DNA of 64,000 nucleotides from DATBGS01 sp036557885 (GTDB lineage: Bacteria; Chloroflexota; Ktedonobacteria; Ktedonobacterales; DATBGS01): contig DATBGS010000090.1 of the NCBI GenBank assembly GCA_036557885.1, positions 62,001-126,000 on the forward strand, given 5' to 3'. Shown one piece after another: positions 8,068-15,306 of the stretch. Position numbers and translations under genes: made by a program. The notes under the pieces are model-generated. The model had not been told where the DNA came from. It made no database searches and worked only from the letters and a program-made list of their open reading frames with translations. Position 1 is the stretch's first letter. Each line of letters opens with the position of its first letter.

Positions 8068-9111
8068 ATGGGCGAGTCTTCACCTGCCTCTGCTCCGCTC
8101 CCTATCGGCCTGCTGGCCGATAACCCCAATTTTCCTGCTGCGTGGGATCAGGTGGTGGAAAAGGTGAAGCTCGCCGACCAGCTTGGCTACGATTCGGTCT
8201 GGATTGGCGAGGCGTGGGGCTATGATGTCTTTACTTCGCTGGCTGACCTGGTGCGCGTCACAAAACGTATCAAGCTGGGCACCGGCATTGCCAATGTCTT
8301 CTCGCGCTCGCCGGGTGTGATTGCCAGCACGATTGCCACGCTGGATGAACGCTCTGGCGGGCGCATGTTGTTGGGGCTGGGGAGTTCTGGCGCGAATGTG
8401 ATTGAGCACTGGCATGGGGTGCCCTTTGAGAAACCGCTGCGCCGCCTGCGCGAATATACCGAGATGATCAACATGATTTTGCGGCGCGAGAAGTTGATCT
8501 ATTCAGGCGAATTGTTTCATCTGGAGCGCGGCTTTAAGCTTCAATTCACGCCGCTCCGCAGCCATATCCCCGTGTATATCGCGGCCATCACCCCAAAGAG
8601 CCTGGAGCAAAGCGGTGAGATTGCCGACGGGGTGCTGCCGGTCTACTGGCCGCAGGACCGTTTCCCGGCGCTGCGCCAGATGCTTGACGCGGCGTCGGCC
8701 AGAGTCGGGCGCCCGGCGCGAGCAACCAGGATTGCCCCCTACTTTACCAGCGCCCTTATCACAGATGAGGGTCAACGCGCTGCTGCTCGTCACAAGGCGC
8801 GCGAGCCGATTGCCTGGTATATTGGGCGCATGGGGGTGTTTTATGCGGAGATGCTGGCGCGCAATGGCTTTCCAGAGGAGGTGGAGGCGGTGAAACGCGG
8901 CTGGCAGACGGGGCCAAAAACGGCACTGGAAGGCGTTTCTGATACGCTGCTGGATGCGACGGCGCTGGTGGGCACGCCAGAGGAAGTGGCAGAAAAGCTC
9001 AAGGAGTTGCAACAGCTTGGCGTAGAGGAGCCAATTCTTTCTCTGCCGCCGGGGAATCCTGATCAGGCCGGTGAAGCACTGGCGGCATTGATGCGCGCGG
9101 CGCGTGCTTGA
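8068..9111 (+). CDS. LLM class flavin/F420-dependent oxidoreductase
   Basis: 347 residues, the length of F420-dependent methylene-H4MPT-reductase-like or glucose-6-phosphate-dehydrogenase-like luciferase-fold enzymes. Seen: KLADQLGYDSVWIGEAWGYD, TKRIKLGTGIANVFSRSPGV, ERSGGRMLLGLGSSG, IPVYIAAITPKSLE-type strand and the VGTPEEVAEKLKELQQLGV segment near the C-terminus. GGAGG at 8055-8059 selects the ATG at 8068 over the GTG at 8044. It starts 35 bp after etfA, so it may be cotranscribed with etfBA. The substrate is not evident. Confidence 0.87.
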   Translation: MGESSPASAPLPIGLLADNPNFPAAWDQVVEKVKLADQLGYDSVWIGEAWGYDVFTSLADLVRVTKRIKLGTGIANVFSRSPGVIASTIATLDERSGGRMLLGLGSSGANVIEHWHGVPFEKPLRRLREYTEMINMILRREKLIYSGELFHLERGFKLQFTPLRSHIPVYIAAITPKSLEQSGEIADGVLPVYWPQDRFPALRQMLDAASARVGRPARATRIAPYFTSALITDEGQRAAARHKAREPIAWYIGRMGVFYAEMLARNGFPEEVEAVKRGWQTGPKTALEGVSDTLLDATALVGTPEEVAEKLKELQQLGVEEPILSLPPGNPDQAGEALAALMRAARA

Positions 9112-9212
9112 GATTGCATACCAAGATACTTGTGTGTAGTGGTGGAAGTTGGTATCATAAACGCTCGGTGGATTTCCAGGAAATTGCTGTGTTTTCTTGC
9201 ATATCCGGCTTC

Positions 9213-9241
9213 TTGACAAAGCGTTGTGCAGTTGCTAGAGT
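9213..9241 (+). promoter_or_regulatory. Strong promoter giving a probably leaderless transcript
   Basis: A consensus -35 TTGACA at 9213-9218 and TAGAGT at 9236-9241 are separated by exactly 17 bp. The ATG of the RHH gene is at 9248-9250, six bases after the -10, about where transcription should begin. The message would then have no 5' leader. Confidence 0.8.
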
Positions 9242-9247
9242 AGCATC

Positions 9248-9439
9248 ATGGAACCAGAACGCAAAATCCAACGGATGTCGGTGTATTTCCAGCTTGACTT
9301 GTTAAAGCGGGTGCGGGCGCATGCAGATGCCGAATGGCGCTCATTCAACAAAGATGTGCTCTGGCTCCTGGAACGCGCGCTTCGAGAGGAGGAGGCGGAT
9401 GCAACTGGTCGAACAGCACGTCATCCCCCGCAAGGATAG
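9248..9439 (+). CDS. Small ribbon-helix-helix-like protein upstream of tnpB
   Basis: 63 residues. The core KIQRMSVYFQLDLLKRVRAHADAEW followed by SFNKDVLWLLERALREEE (positions ~6-48) has the strand-helix-helix pattern of Arc/CopG-type DNA-binding proteins; the remaining tail is Arg/Pro-rich. No ribosome site precedes it, consistent with leaderless translation. Its 3' end overlaps the tnpB start by 41 bp in another frame, so the two are probably coupled. It may regulate tnpB or bind the element ends; neither is demonstrated. Confidence 0.68.
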   Translation: MEPERKIQRMSVYFQLDLLKRVRAHADAEWRSFNKDVLWLLERALREEEADATGRTARHPPQG

Positions 9440-10664
9440 CCGCTTTGCGCTCATAGACGAGGCCGCCTTTGCCGCCAAAAACCTCTACAACGCGGCACTC
9501 TATCTGGTCCGCCAGTCGTTCATCTGGGAAAACCGCTACCTGGACTATCAAGCCGTCTATCACCAGATGAAGCACCAGGAAGCGTACAAAGCCTTACCTG
9601 CGAAAGTGGCTCAGCAGGTGTTGCGGTTGCTAGACAAGAACTGGCAGAGTTACTTTGCCGCGCTTCAAGTCTTTCAGGAAGACCCGTCAAAGTTTGTAGG
9701 CCGACCCAAAATGCCCCACTACAAGCACAAGACGGATGGGCGACAGGTGCTCATCTACACGACGCAAGCGTTAGCTACGGCTGCGCTCCGTCGGGGAGCA
9801 ATCTGCCCTTCCAAACTGCCCGTCACCGTCCAGACCAAACAAACCCGTATCGCACAAGTCCGTATCGTCCCTCAAGTGGGCTTCTATGTGGTGGAAGTGG
9901 TCTACCATCAGAACGAAGCCCTCCCATCCTGCGACCCGACGTTGTATGCCGCTGTGGACCTGGGAGTAGACGTGCTGGCCGCGCTAACTTCAAACCAGAA
10001 GGGCTTCGTTCCTCGGCTGGTTAACGGGCGCCCCCTCAAATCTACCAATCAGTTCTACAACAAACGGTGGGCAACGTTGCAGGCGGCATTAGGACGCGAG
10101 GGCAGCACGCGACGCATGGAACGACTCACCACAAGGCGGAACCGGCGTGTCCAGCACTACTTGCATACCGCCAGCCGCTACATCATTGACGTGCTGTTGC
10201 AGGAAGGCATTGGCACGCTCATCATCGGCAAGAATCCGCTGTGGAAGCAAGAAGTCAACATGGGTAAGGTGAATAACCAAAAGTTTGTCCAAATCCCCCA
10301 TGCCCGCTTCATTGACCTGCTGACCTATAAAGCGCAACTGGCAGGCATTGCCGTAATCGTGCAAGAGGAAAGCTATACCAGCAAAGCCTCTTTCCTTGAC
10401 CTGGATGACTTGCCGATCTATGACCCTACCAAAGAGGACAAGTACCTCTTCAGTGGCAAACGGGTCAAGCGCGGACTGTATCAGGCCAGCGATGGGCGCA
10501 CGCTCCATGCGGATGTGAATGGCTCTTATAATACCTTGAGAAAAGCAGTCCCTGACGCCTTTGGCAGGGGGATAGAGGTGCCCGTAGTTGCACCAGTATC
10601 GGTGAAGGTTGGCGCGGTCAGTCCTGCCAAGGGCGCAGGCTGCCAGCCTCACTATACCAACTGA
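9399..10664 (+). CDS. tnpB: TnpB-family (IS200/IS605 OrfB) RNA-guided nuclease-like protein, divergent
   Basis: 421 residues. The N-terminal helical part precedes a RuvC fold: VDLGVD with D187 (RuvC-I), LIIGKNPLWKQE at 274-285 (RuvC-II region), EESYTSKASFLD at 323-334, and ADVNGSYNTLRKA with D372 (RuvC-III). The Glu expected in RuvC-II is Gly277, and only three cysteines exist (C136, C178, C415), so the usual zinc ribbon is absent. Known relatives with GxNxxWKQ share these changes. GAGAGGAGGAGG at 9384-9395 sets the start. No tnpA is nearby. Nuclease activity is uncertain. Confidence 0.85.
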   Translation: MQLVEQHVIPRKDSRFALIDEAAFAAKNLYNAALYLVRQSFIWENRYLDYQAVYHQMKHQEAYKALPAKVAQQVLRLLDKNWQSYFAALQVFQEDPSKFVGRPKMPHYKHKTDGRQVLIYTTQALATAALRRGAICPSKLPVTVQTKQTRIAQVRIVPQVGFYVVEVVYHQNEALPSCDPTLYAAVDLGVDVLAALTSNQKGFVPRLVNGRPLKSTNQFYNKRWATLQAALGREGSTRRMERLTTRRNRRVQHYLHTASRYIIDVLLQEGIGTLIIGKNPLWKQEVNMGKVNNQKFVQIPHARFIDLLTYKAQLAGIAVIVQEESYTSKASFLDLDDLPIYDPTKEDKYLFSGKRVKRGLYQASDGRTLHADVNGSYNTLRKAVPDAFGRGIEVPVVAPVSVKVGAVSPAKGAGCQPHYTN

Positions 10665-10742
10665 TCACTAGTTCGCTATTGAGAAGAAACTATACTGCTC
10701 TTACGCTGGCTTGCAACGCTGAATTGGTTGGGGGTATTTGTT

Positions 10743-12827
10743 ATGTTACGCGAAGGGCAAGAGATCGCGGGGTATCGTGTCCTGCGACAGGTTGGTGTTG
10801 GGGGGATGGGTCAGGTTTTTCTGGCTGAACAACTGCGCCTGAAGCGCCAGGTGGCGATGAAGGTGGTGACGTTGGATTCGAAATCTGATCAATCCTCTGG
10901 AGGACTGGCGCCTGCCGAGGAATTGACGCGCGAGGCGCAGTCTCTGATGGCGCTTGAGCACCCACACATCCTGCCGCTCTATGATGCCGGGCGCGAAGGT
11001 GATCTGGCCTATCTGGTGATGCCCTATTTCCCGGATGGGTCACTGCAAGATGCGCTGCGCGGGTCGCCTCCGAAGCTGCGCCTGCCGTTGCCGCCGGGTG
11101 AGGCGCTGATCTATATTGAGCAGGCGGCTTCGGCGCTGCAATATGCGCATGATCGCAACTTTATTCACCGGGATGTGAAACCGGCTAATTTCCTGGTGCG
11201 ACCTCTCGCGCGCTCCACCAGCCAGAGCCAATCTTCCCCGCGACTGCACCTGTTTCTGGCGGATTTTGGCTTGTCGAAGTTTGTGGCCTATTCAACGAGC
11301 ACGACGCATCTCTCTGGGACACCAGTTTTTATGGCGCCGGAGCAGTTTCAGGGGCGCCCCTCACAGGCCAGCGATCAATATTCCCTTGCCATCCTCTTTT
11401 ACTATCTGCTGACGGGGCAGTTCCCATTTCTTGGCTCACCAGTTGAGTTGATGTTTAAGCATATGAACGAGGCGCCTGCTTCGCCTCAAGTGCATGTGCC
11501 AGCGCTGCCAGAGACGCTGGCGCGCGTTGTTCTGCGGGGAATTGCCAAGAGGCCAGAAGATCGCTATCATTCCGTGATCGGTCTGGGTGATGCAGCGCGC
11601 GAGGCATTACTTCAGGTGGGCATGGCGCCCTCGCCAGATTCGGCGGCAATTCCGGCGGTGCGCCCGGCGGACCTGGCAGGGCGTGGGAGGGGGACTGGAC
11701 TGGAAGGCGAGGAGATTACGCTGCCCGTCTCCCCAGGGCTGATGACGCCTGTTCCGGCGACGCCTTCGTCGAATACCCCTCCGCAGATGAAGTCGCCGCC
11801 CGTGACGCCTTTGCCAGCGATGTCTACGCCGATGACGCCCGCTGTGGTGCAGATTTCTGCTGCGCCGCCCGCCAACTTCAATGCGCCGCCCGCCACCCCG
11901 AACGCGCCACCCATCATCAATCCCCAAATGAGCAGCTATGCAAATCCGTTTGCCCCAACGCAAGGCGGACCTGGACAGAATGGCGATAGTTCGCTGCCTA
12001 CGCTGGCTGTGGAACTGCCCAGACCACGACCCCCGGAGGGCGGTAAAGAGGGGAGGTCGCGGCGTGGATTGGTGATTGGGCTGGCGGCGCTGGCGGTGCT
12101 GCTGGTGATCGGGGCGGTGTTTGGTGGAAGCCTGCTTTTACGACAAAACAACGGAGCAGCAGTTGTACAGAGGACGAGCACAGCGCTCCCGACTGCGGCT
12201 GCCACTGGCACGCTTCCCCCGGCGACCGCTACAACGGTTGCCAGCCCTACGGCGATCCCGCCTGATACGGTGATTTCAAACATTGTGGCGGGCAACCCTG
12301 CTTTTACGGTAGATGTGGGCAAGCTCGACCAATGGAAATTTCAGCCCAATCCTCAAAATCCGAGTTTCAGCTATCGCGTTCAGGGGGGCACGCTACAAAT
12401 TACGAATGTCTTTGCTATCCTCAAAGGGCAAACTTTTGCGCCTCCCCAGGCTGTGATGGTGGATATGCAAGCAAGCTCCGGTACAGAATTTGATATTATC
12501 TTTGATACCTCGAACCCGGCTGGTGCGAATGTGTATTATCGCGTGCAATTGTTTAAGAGCGCGCCGCCAATAGCTGAGCATTCCAGCGATGGTGTCACGT
12601 ATGATACAGATGGAGCGGGAACCAGCACCAACACGAGTTGGACGAACGGGCAATCGCATCGGTTAATCCTGGTGCTGGATGGGACACGGCTGATATTCGC
12701 TCTGGATGGTCATTCCCTTGTAGATGTGACGGTTCCCCAGCCTGAACCCTCTGGTACTCTGACACTGGGGACGTTGGGGACAGCAACGGTGACAGGCGTT
12801 AAGTTTTATAACGTTCCTCAGAACTGA
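10743..12827 (+). CDS. Receptor-type Ser/Thr protein kinase with extracellular sensor domain
   Basis: 694 residues. A PknB-like kinase domain fills ~10-290: glycine loop GVGGMG at 18-23, ATP lysine K40 in VAMK, catalytic HRDVKPANF from 142, DFG at 174-176, and APE at 198-200. A long Pro/Thr-rich linker follows (~310-420), then a membrane helix at ~440-463. The last ~200 residues are outside the cell, with a Thr/Pro stalk and a beta-sandwich-like domain resembling DUF1080/LamG-type folds. The likely role is sensing an external polymer or ligand. ATG at 10743 follows GGGGG; a TTG at 10728 is an alternative. Confidence 0.9.
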   Translation: MLREGQEIAGYRVLRQVGVGGMGQVFLAEQLRLKRQVAMKVVTLDSKSDQSSGGLAPAEELTREAQSLMALEHPHILPLYDAGREGDLAYLVMPYFPDGSLQDALRGSPPKLRLPLPPGEALIYIEQAASALQYAHDRNFIHRDVKPANFLVRPLARSTSQSQSSPRLHLFLADFGLSKFVAYSTSTTHLSGTPVFMAPEQFQGRPSQASDQYSLAILFYYLLTGQFPFLGSPVELMFKHMNEAPASPQVHVPALPETLARVVLRGIAKRPEDRYHSVIGLGDAAREALLQVGMAPSPDSAAIPAVRPADLAGRGRGTGLEGEEITLPVSPGLMTPVPATPSSNTPPQMKSPPVTPLPAMSTPMTPAVVQISAAPPANFNAPPATPNAPPIINPQMSSYANPFAPTQGGPGQNGDSSLPTLAVELPRPRPPEGGKEGRSRRGLVIGLAALAVLLVIGAVFGGSLLLRQNNGAAVVQRTSTALPTAAATGTLPPATATTVASPTAIPPDTVISNIVAGNPAFTVDVGKLDQWKFQPNPQNPSFSYRVQGGTLQITNVFAILKGQTFAPPQAVMVDMQASSGTEFDIIFDTSNPAGANVYYRVQLFKSAPPIAEHSSDGVTYDTDGAGTSTNTSWTNGQSHRLILVLDGTRLIFALDGHSLVDVTVPQPEPSGTLTLGTLGTATVTGVKFYNVPQN

Positions 12828-12851
12828 TGGGCCGAGTTCTTAGGAGGGCAC

Positions 12852-13628
12852 ATGGGATACGAATCTCTTCTGGTTGAGTACGAGGCGCCAGTCGCCACGA
12901 TTACGATGAATCGCCCGGAAAAGCGCAACGCGCTTTCGGTGCAGATGATGGGCGAGTTGTTGGATGCCTTGAAGACGTTGGGACGAGATAAAGCGGTGCG
13001 GGCGGTGATTCTGGCGGCAAATGGGCCGGCTTTTTCTGCCGGGCACGATCTGCGCGAGCTGGTTGGTGGTGACATCAACAATTCCCGCTATGTTTTTGAT
13101 GTGTGTACTGAACTCATGACGGCCATTCAAACCATTCCGCAGCCGGTGATTGCTCAGGTGCAGCGGCTGGCAACGGCGGCTGGGTGCCAGCTTGTGGCGA
13201 CCTGCGATCTGGCGGTGGCATCCGAGGAGGCGAAGTTTGCCACGCCAGGGGTGAAGATTGGCCTGTTCTGCACGACACCGATGGTGGCGCTGAGCCGGGC
13301 GATTGGCCGGAAGCGGGCGCTTCAGATGCTGATGACGGGCCAGCCGATCTCTGCTGAGACAGCGGCGGAGTGGGGACTGGTGAATCAGGTGGTGCCTGCG
13401 GCGGAGCTTGCCAGCACCGCCCGACAACTGGCGTTGTCGGTGGCGAATGCCAGCCCGCTCACGGTGGCTCTGGGGAAGCAGGCGTTCTATAGCCAGATTG
13501 ACCTTGATCAGCCAAAAGCCTATGCCTACGCGAAAGAAGTGATGAGCATGAACGCGATGGCTGTTGACGCCCAGGAGGGCATGTGCGCGTTCCTGGAGAA
13601 ACGCGAGCCAACCTGGACAGGGCGATAA
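12852..13628 (+). CDS. Enoyl-CoA hydratase/isomerase family protein
   Basis: 258 residues of crotonase fold. ITMNRPEKRNALS is the first signature, FSAGHDLREL the oxyanion loop, and QVQRLATAAGCQLVATCDLAVASEEAKFATPGVKIGL the core. Where hydratases have two catalytic Glu, this protein has no Glu in the first position (TAAGCQL), resembling ECHDC3-like members, so the precise reaction is uncertain. AGGAGG at 12841-12846 precedes the ATG. It lies 24 bp after the kinase gene. Confidence 0.85.
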   Translation: MGYESLLVEYEAPVATITMNRPEKRNALSVQMMGELLDALKTLGRDKAVRAVILAANGPAFSAGHDLRELVGGDINNSRYVFDVCTELMTAIQTIPQPVIAQVQRLATAAGCQLVATCDLAVASEEAKFATPGVKIGLFCTTPMVALSRAIGRKRALQMLMTGQPISAETAAEWGLVNQVVPAAELASTARQLALSVANASPLTVALGKQAFYSQIDLDQPKAYAYAKEVMSMNAMAVDAQEGMCAFLEKREPTWTGR

Positions 13629-13740
13629 CCTGGACAGGATGTCAGAGGCATACCTCTTGCGTGCTCTCCTTTCATATTTGCTCGTGCTGACCAGGCTATG
13701 AGCAAGCAGAACGAGTTGTTCTGGTGAAAGAGGGGAGCCA

Positions 13741-13956
13741 ATGGACCAACAATCTGATCTGATGTCTGGAACGATGGGCGGTTCTTTGGAGCAGCAAGCG
13801 GTTTCCATGCTTGATGGGGCCATTGACCAGGCGGTCAATATGGTAGTGCAGCGCTTTCCCAGCAGCGAGAGCAAAGCAGAGGGGACCAAGCGCCGTATCA
13901 AAGAAGCGGCGCATCGTGAGATTACACAATTGGTGGCTGAAGGGCATCAAATTTAA
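13741..13956 (+). CDS. Small hypothetical protein, 71 residues
   Basis: Not recognised. It is a predicted all-helical, soluble peptide with an amphipathic run from ~15 to 40 and a charged C-terminal half (KRRIKEAAHREITQLVAEGH). GAGGGGAG ends 5 bp before the ATG, and a strong intrinsic terminator follows at 13971-14007, so it is a real, separately ended transcript unit. Confidence 0.72.
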   Translation: MDQQSDLMSGTMGGSLEQQAVSMLDGAIDQAVNMVVQRFPSSESKAEGTKRRIKEAAHREITQLVAEGHQI

Positions 13957-13970
13957 GAGAATGCGAACGC

Positions 13971-14007
13971 TGCCGGAGCAAGGTATCTTGCTCCGGCAGG
14001 CTTTTTT
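13971..14007 (+). terminator. Intrinsic terminator
   Basis: A perfect 12-bp stem (13971-13982 with 13987-13998) and GTAT loop, followed by GGC and six T. It ends the small hypothetical gene. Confidence 0.93.
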
Positions 14008-14046
14008 CAATGCGGGCATCTGAGGAAAGACTGCCAGCATGAGGGA

Positions 14047-14700
14047 TCAGGCTCCTAACTCATGCTTACTTGCTATTTTCTGCCCGCGCCAGAGGACCAG
14101 ACCCAGCCAGATGAACCAGATGGGATTTACCAGGAAGCCTTCTAGCGCGGCAGAACCCAGCAGGAGCGGGTTCTTTGGGTCGAGGATAATGAGTCGGCCA
14201 AGGTAGATGATGACGAGGAGCACGCCCGAAAGGTAGCCGAGATAGCCCAACGCTTTCGGCAACTGGCTGCCGCGTGTGATGAGCCAGGAGAGGGTAAACA
14301 CGGCCAGGCCAGCGACCCCAAAGGTGAAGAGGCCGCGTGGGTCAATCTGGCTGGGAAGCGCGGACAGACCGTTGTTGAAATCTGTGCTGAGCGAGGGCGG
14401 GTTGGCTGCGTTGGCAAGATCATAGCCACCATGCGCGGCTGTGCCCAGCGCTGCACCCACGCCCAGCAGCACCGCCCACAGCGCAAACATGGCGTCGGTT
14501 TCGCGCAGGCGGCTGTAGAGGGCGACCAGCACTGCTGTTGTCAGCAGCCCGCCGAGCAGCAAGAAGAGTGGGGTGAGCACATCGCTGACTTCGGGCGCGG
14601 ACTGGCTGATGATGACAAAAGAGATAGAGTAGGCCAGACCACCCAGCCCGGCCACAAACGCGCTCAGACCACCAAAGCGCTCAAATGTTGAGGTGTTCAT
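14047..14700 (-). CDS. Six-helix membrane protein, DUF4386-like
   Basis: 217 residues with six hydrophobic segments: ~9-33, 41-62, 71-90, 123-142, 150-170 and 183-203, joined by short loops. The overall pattern, with a long non-helical loop containing PPSLSTDFNNG between the third and fourth helices, resembles DUF4386-type integral membrane proteins. No transport or enzymatic motif is visible. It lies next to a SnoaL-like gene on the same strand, 61 bp downstream of it, and may be cotranscribed. Confidence 0.68.
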   Translation of the reverse strand: MNTSTFERFGGLSAFVAGLGGLAYSISFVIISQSAPEVSDVLTPLFLLLGGLLTTAVLVALYSRLRETDAMFALWAVLLGVGAALGTAAHGGYDLANAANPPSLSTDFNNGLSALPSQIDPRGLFTFGVAGLAVFTLSWLITRGSQLPKALGYLGYLSGVLLVIIYLGRLIILDPKNPLLLGSAALEGFLVNPIWFIWLGLVLWRGQKIASKHELGA

Positions 14701-14761
14701 AATGGTGATTGCTCCTGATTGAAAAATGCTTGTGTCTCCGAATCAAAAGATGAATCTGTTA

Positions 14762-15184
14762 TCAGGTCTGAAGTTCTGGCAGCAAGCCAAGTGAGCGTAA
14801 CAACCCGGCCACATCCCACATCAAGATGCCTCGTTTGGCCTGGTTCTCTTCTATGGTGAGAACAGTGGTGCCGCGTACGACCACTGTTCGCCCGGTGGGA
14901 GGGATGTTCATTAAGCGCCCCCGGTGTGTGCCTTGCGCGCTCCAGGTGACGGCCACGCGATTGCCCTGGATGATGGTTTCTTCGGGGGTGAAATGGAGAT
15001 CAGGGAAGGCGGCAAAATAGCGTTCCAGGGCTTGTCGCACCGCCTGGCGTCCATGTTGTGGGCCAGCCTCGCCCACATCTATCCCCTCATAGTCGGAAGC
15101 ATACAATGTCACCACGCGGTCAAGGTCATGGGCATTCCATGCCTCAAGAAGGTGCATAAGAAATTGAGGGATTTCTTCAGCCAT
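14762..15184 (-). CDS. SnoaL-like / ester cyclase family protein
   Basis: 140 residues of the NTF2-like alpha+beta barrel. LLEAWNAHDLDRVVTLYASDYE, YFAAFPDLHFTPEETIIQGNRVAV and WSAQGTHRG followed by PPTGRTVVVRG are the standard SnoaL-like polyketide cyclase pattern. Most such stand-alone proteins have no known substrate. It lies between the STAND ATPase and the DUF4386-like gene, all leftward. Confidence 0.8.
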   Translation of the reverse strand: MAEEIPQFLMHLLEAWNAHDLDRVVTLYASDYEGIDVGEAGPQHGRQAVRQALERYFAAFPDLHFTPEETIIQGNRVAVTWSAQGTHRGRLMNIPPTGRTVVVRGTTVLTIEENQAKRGILMWDVAGLLRSLGLLPELQT

Positions 15185-15306
15185 GTTTGCGCTCCTGCAA
15201 AGTAGGGTAGGGGTAGTTCCCTACTGTAGTATGCCTGCTCTGCTGGCCGTTCTCCAGGCCAAAAAGCGCTCATTTTTTGCTCATTTTTCGCGGGGCTGGA
15301 TGCGGT

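Larger units (their letters stand above)
9213..10664 (+). mobile_element. Putative non-autonomous IS605/IS607-like unit (RHH + tnpB), ends not defined
   Basis: Promoter, RHH gene and tnpB form one compact unit with no TnpA transposase. A short stem GGTGC/GCACC with an 8-nt loop lies in the 3' part of tnpB near 10576-10593, a region that in the family overlaps the guide RNA. The motif ATACCAA occurs at 9118-9124 and again just before the tnpB stop, but element boundaries could not be fixed. Confidence 0.4.

Noticed and set aside
13610..13638. 12-bp direct repeat AACCTGGACAGG around the enoyl-CoA hydratase stop
   Set aside because: Short duplication 17 bp apart with no sign of function.
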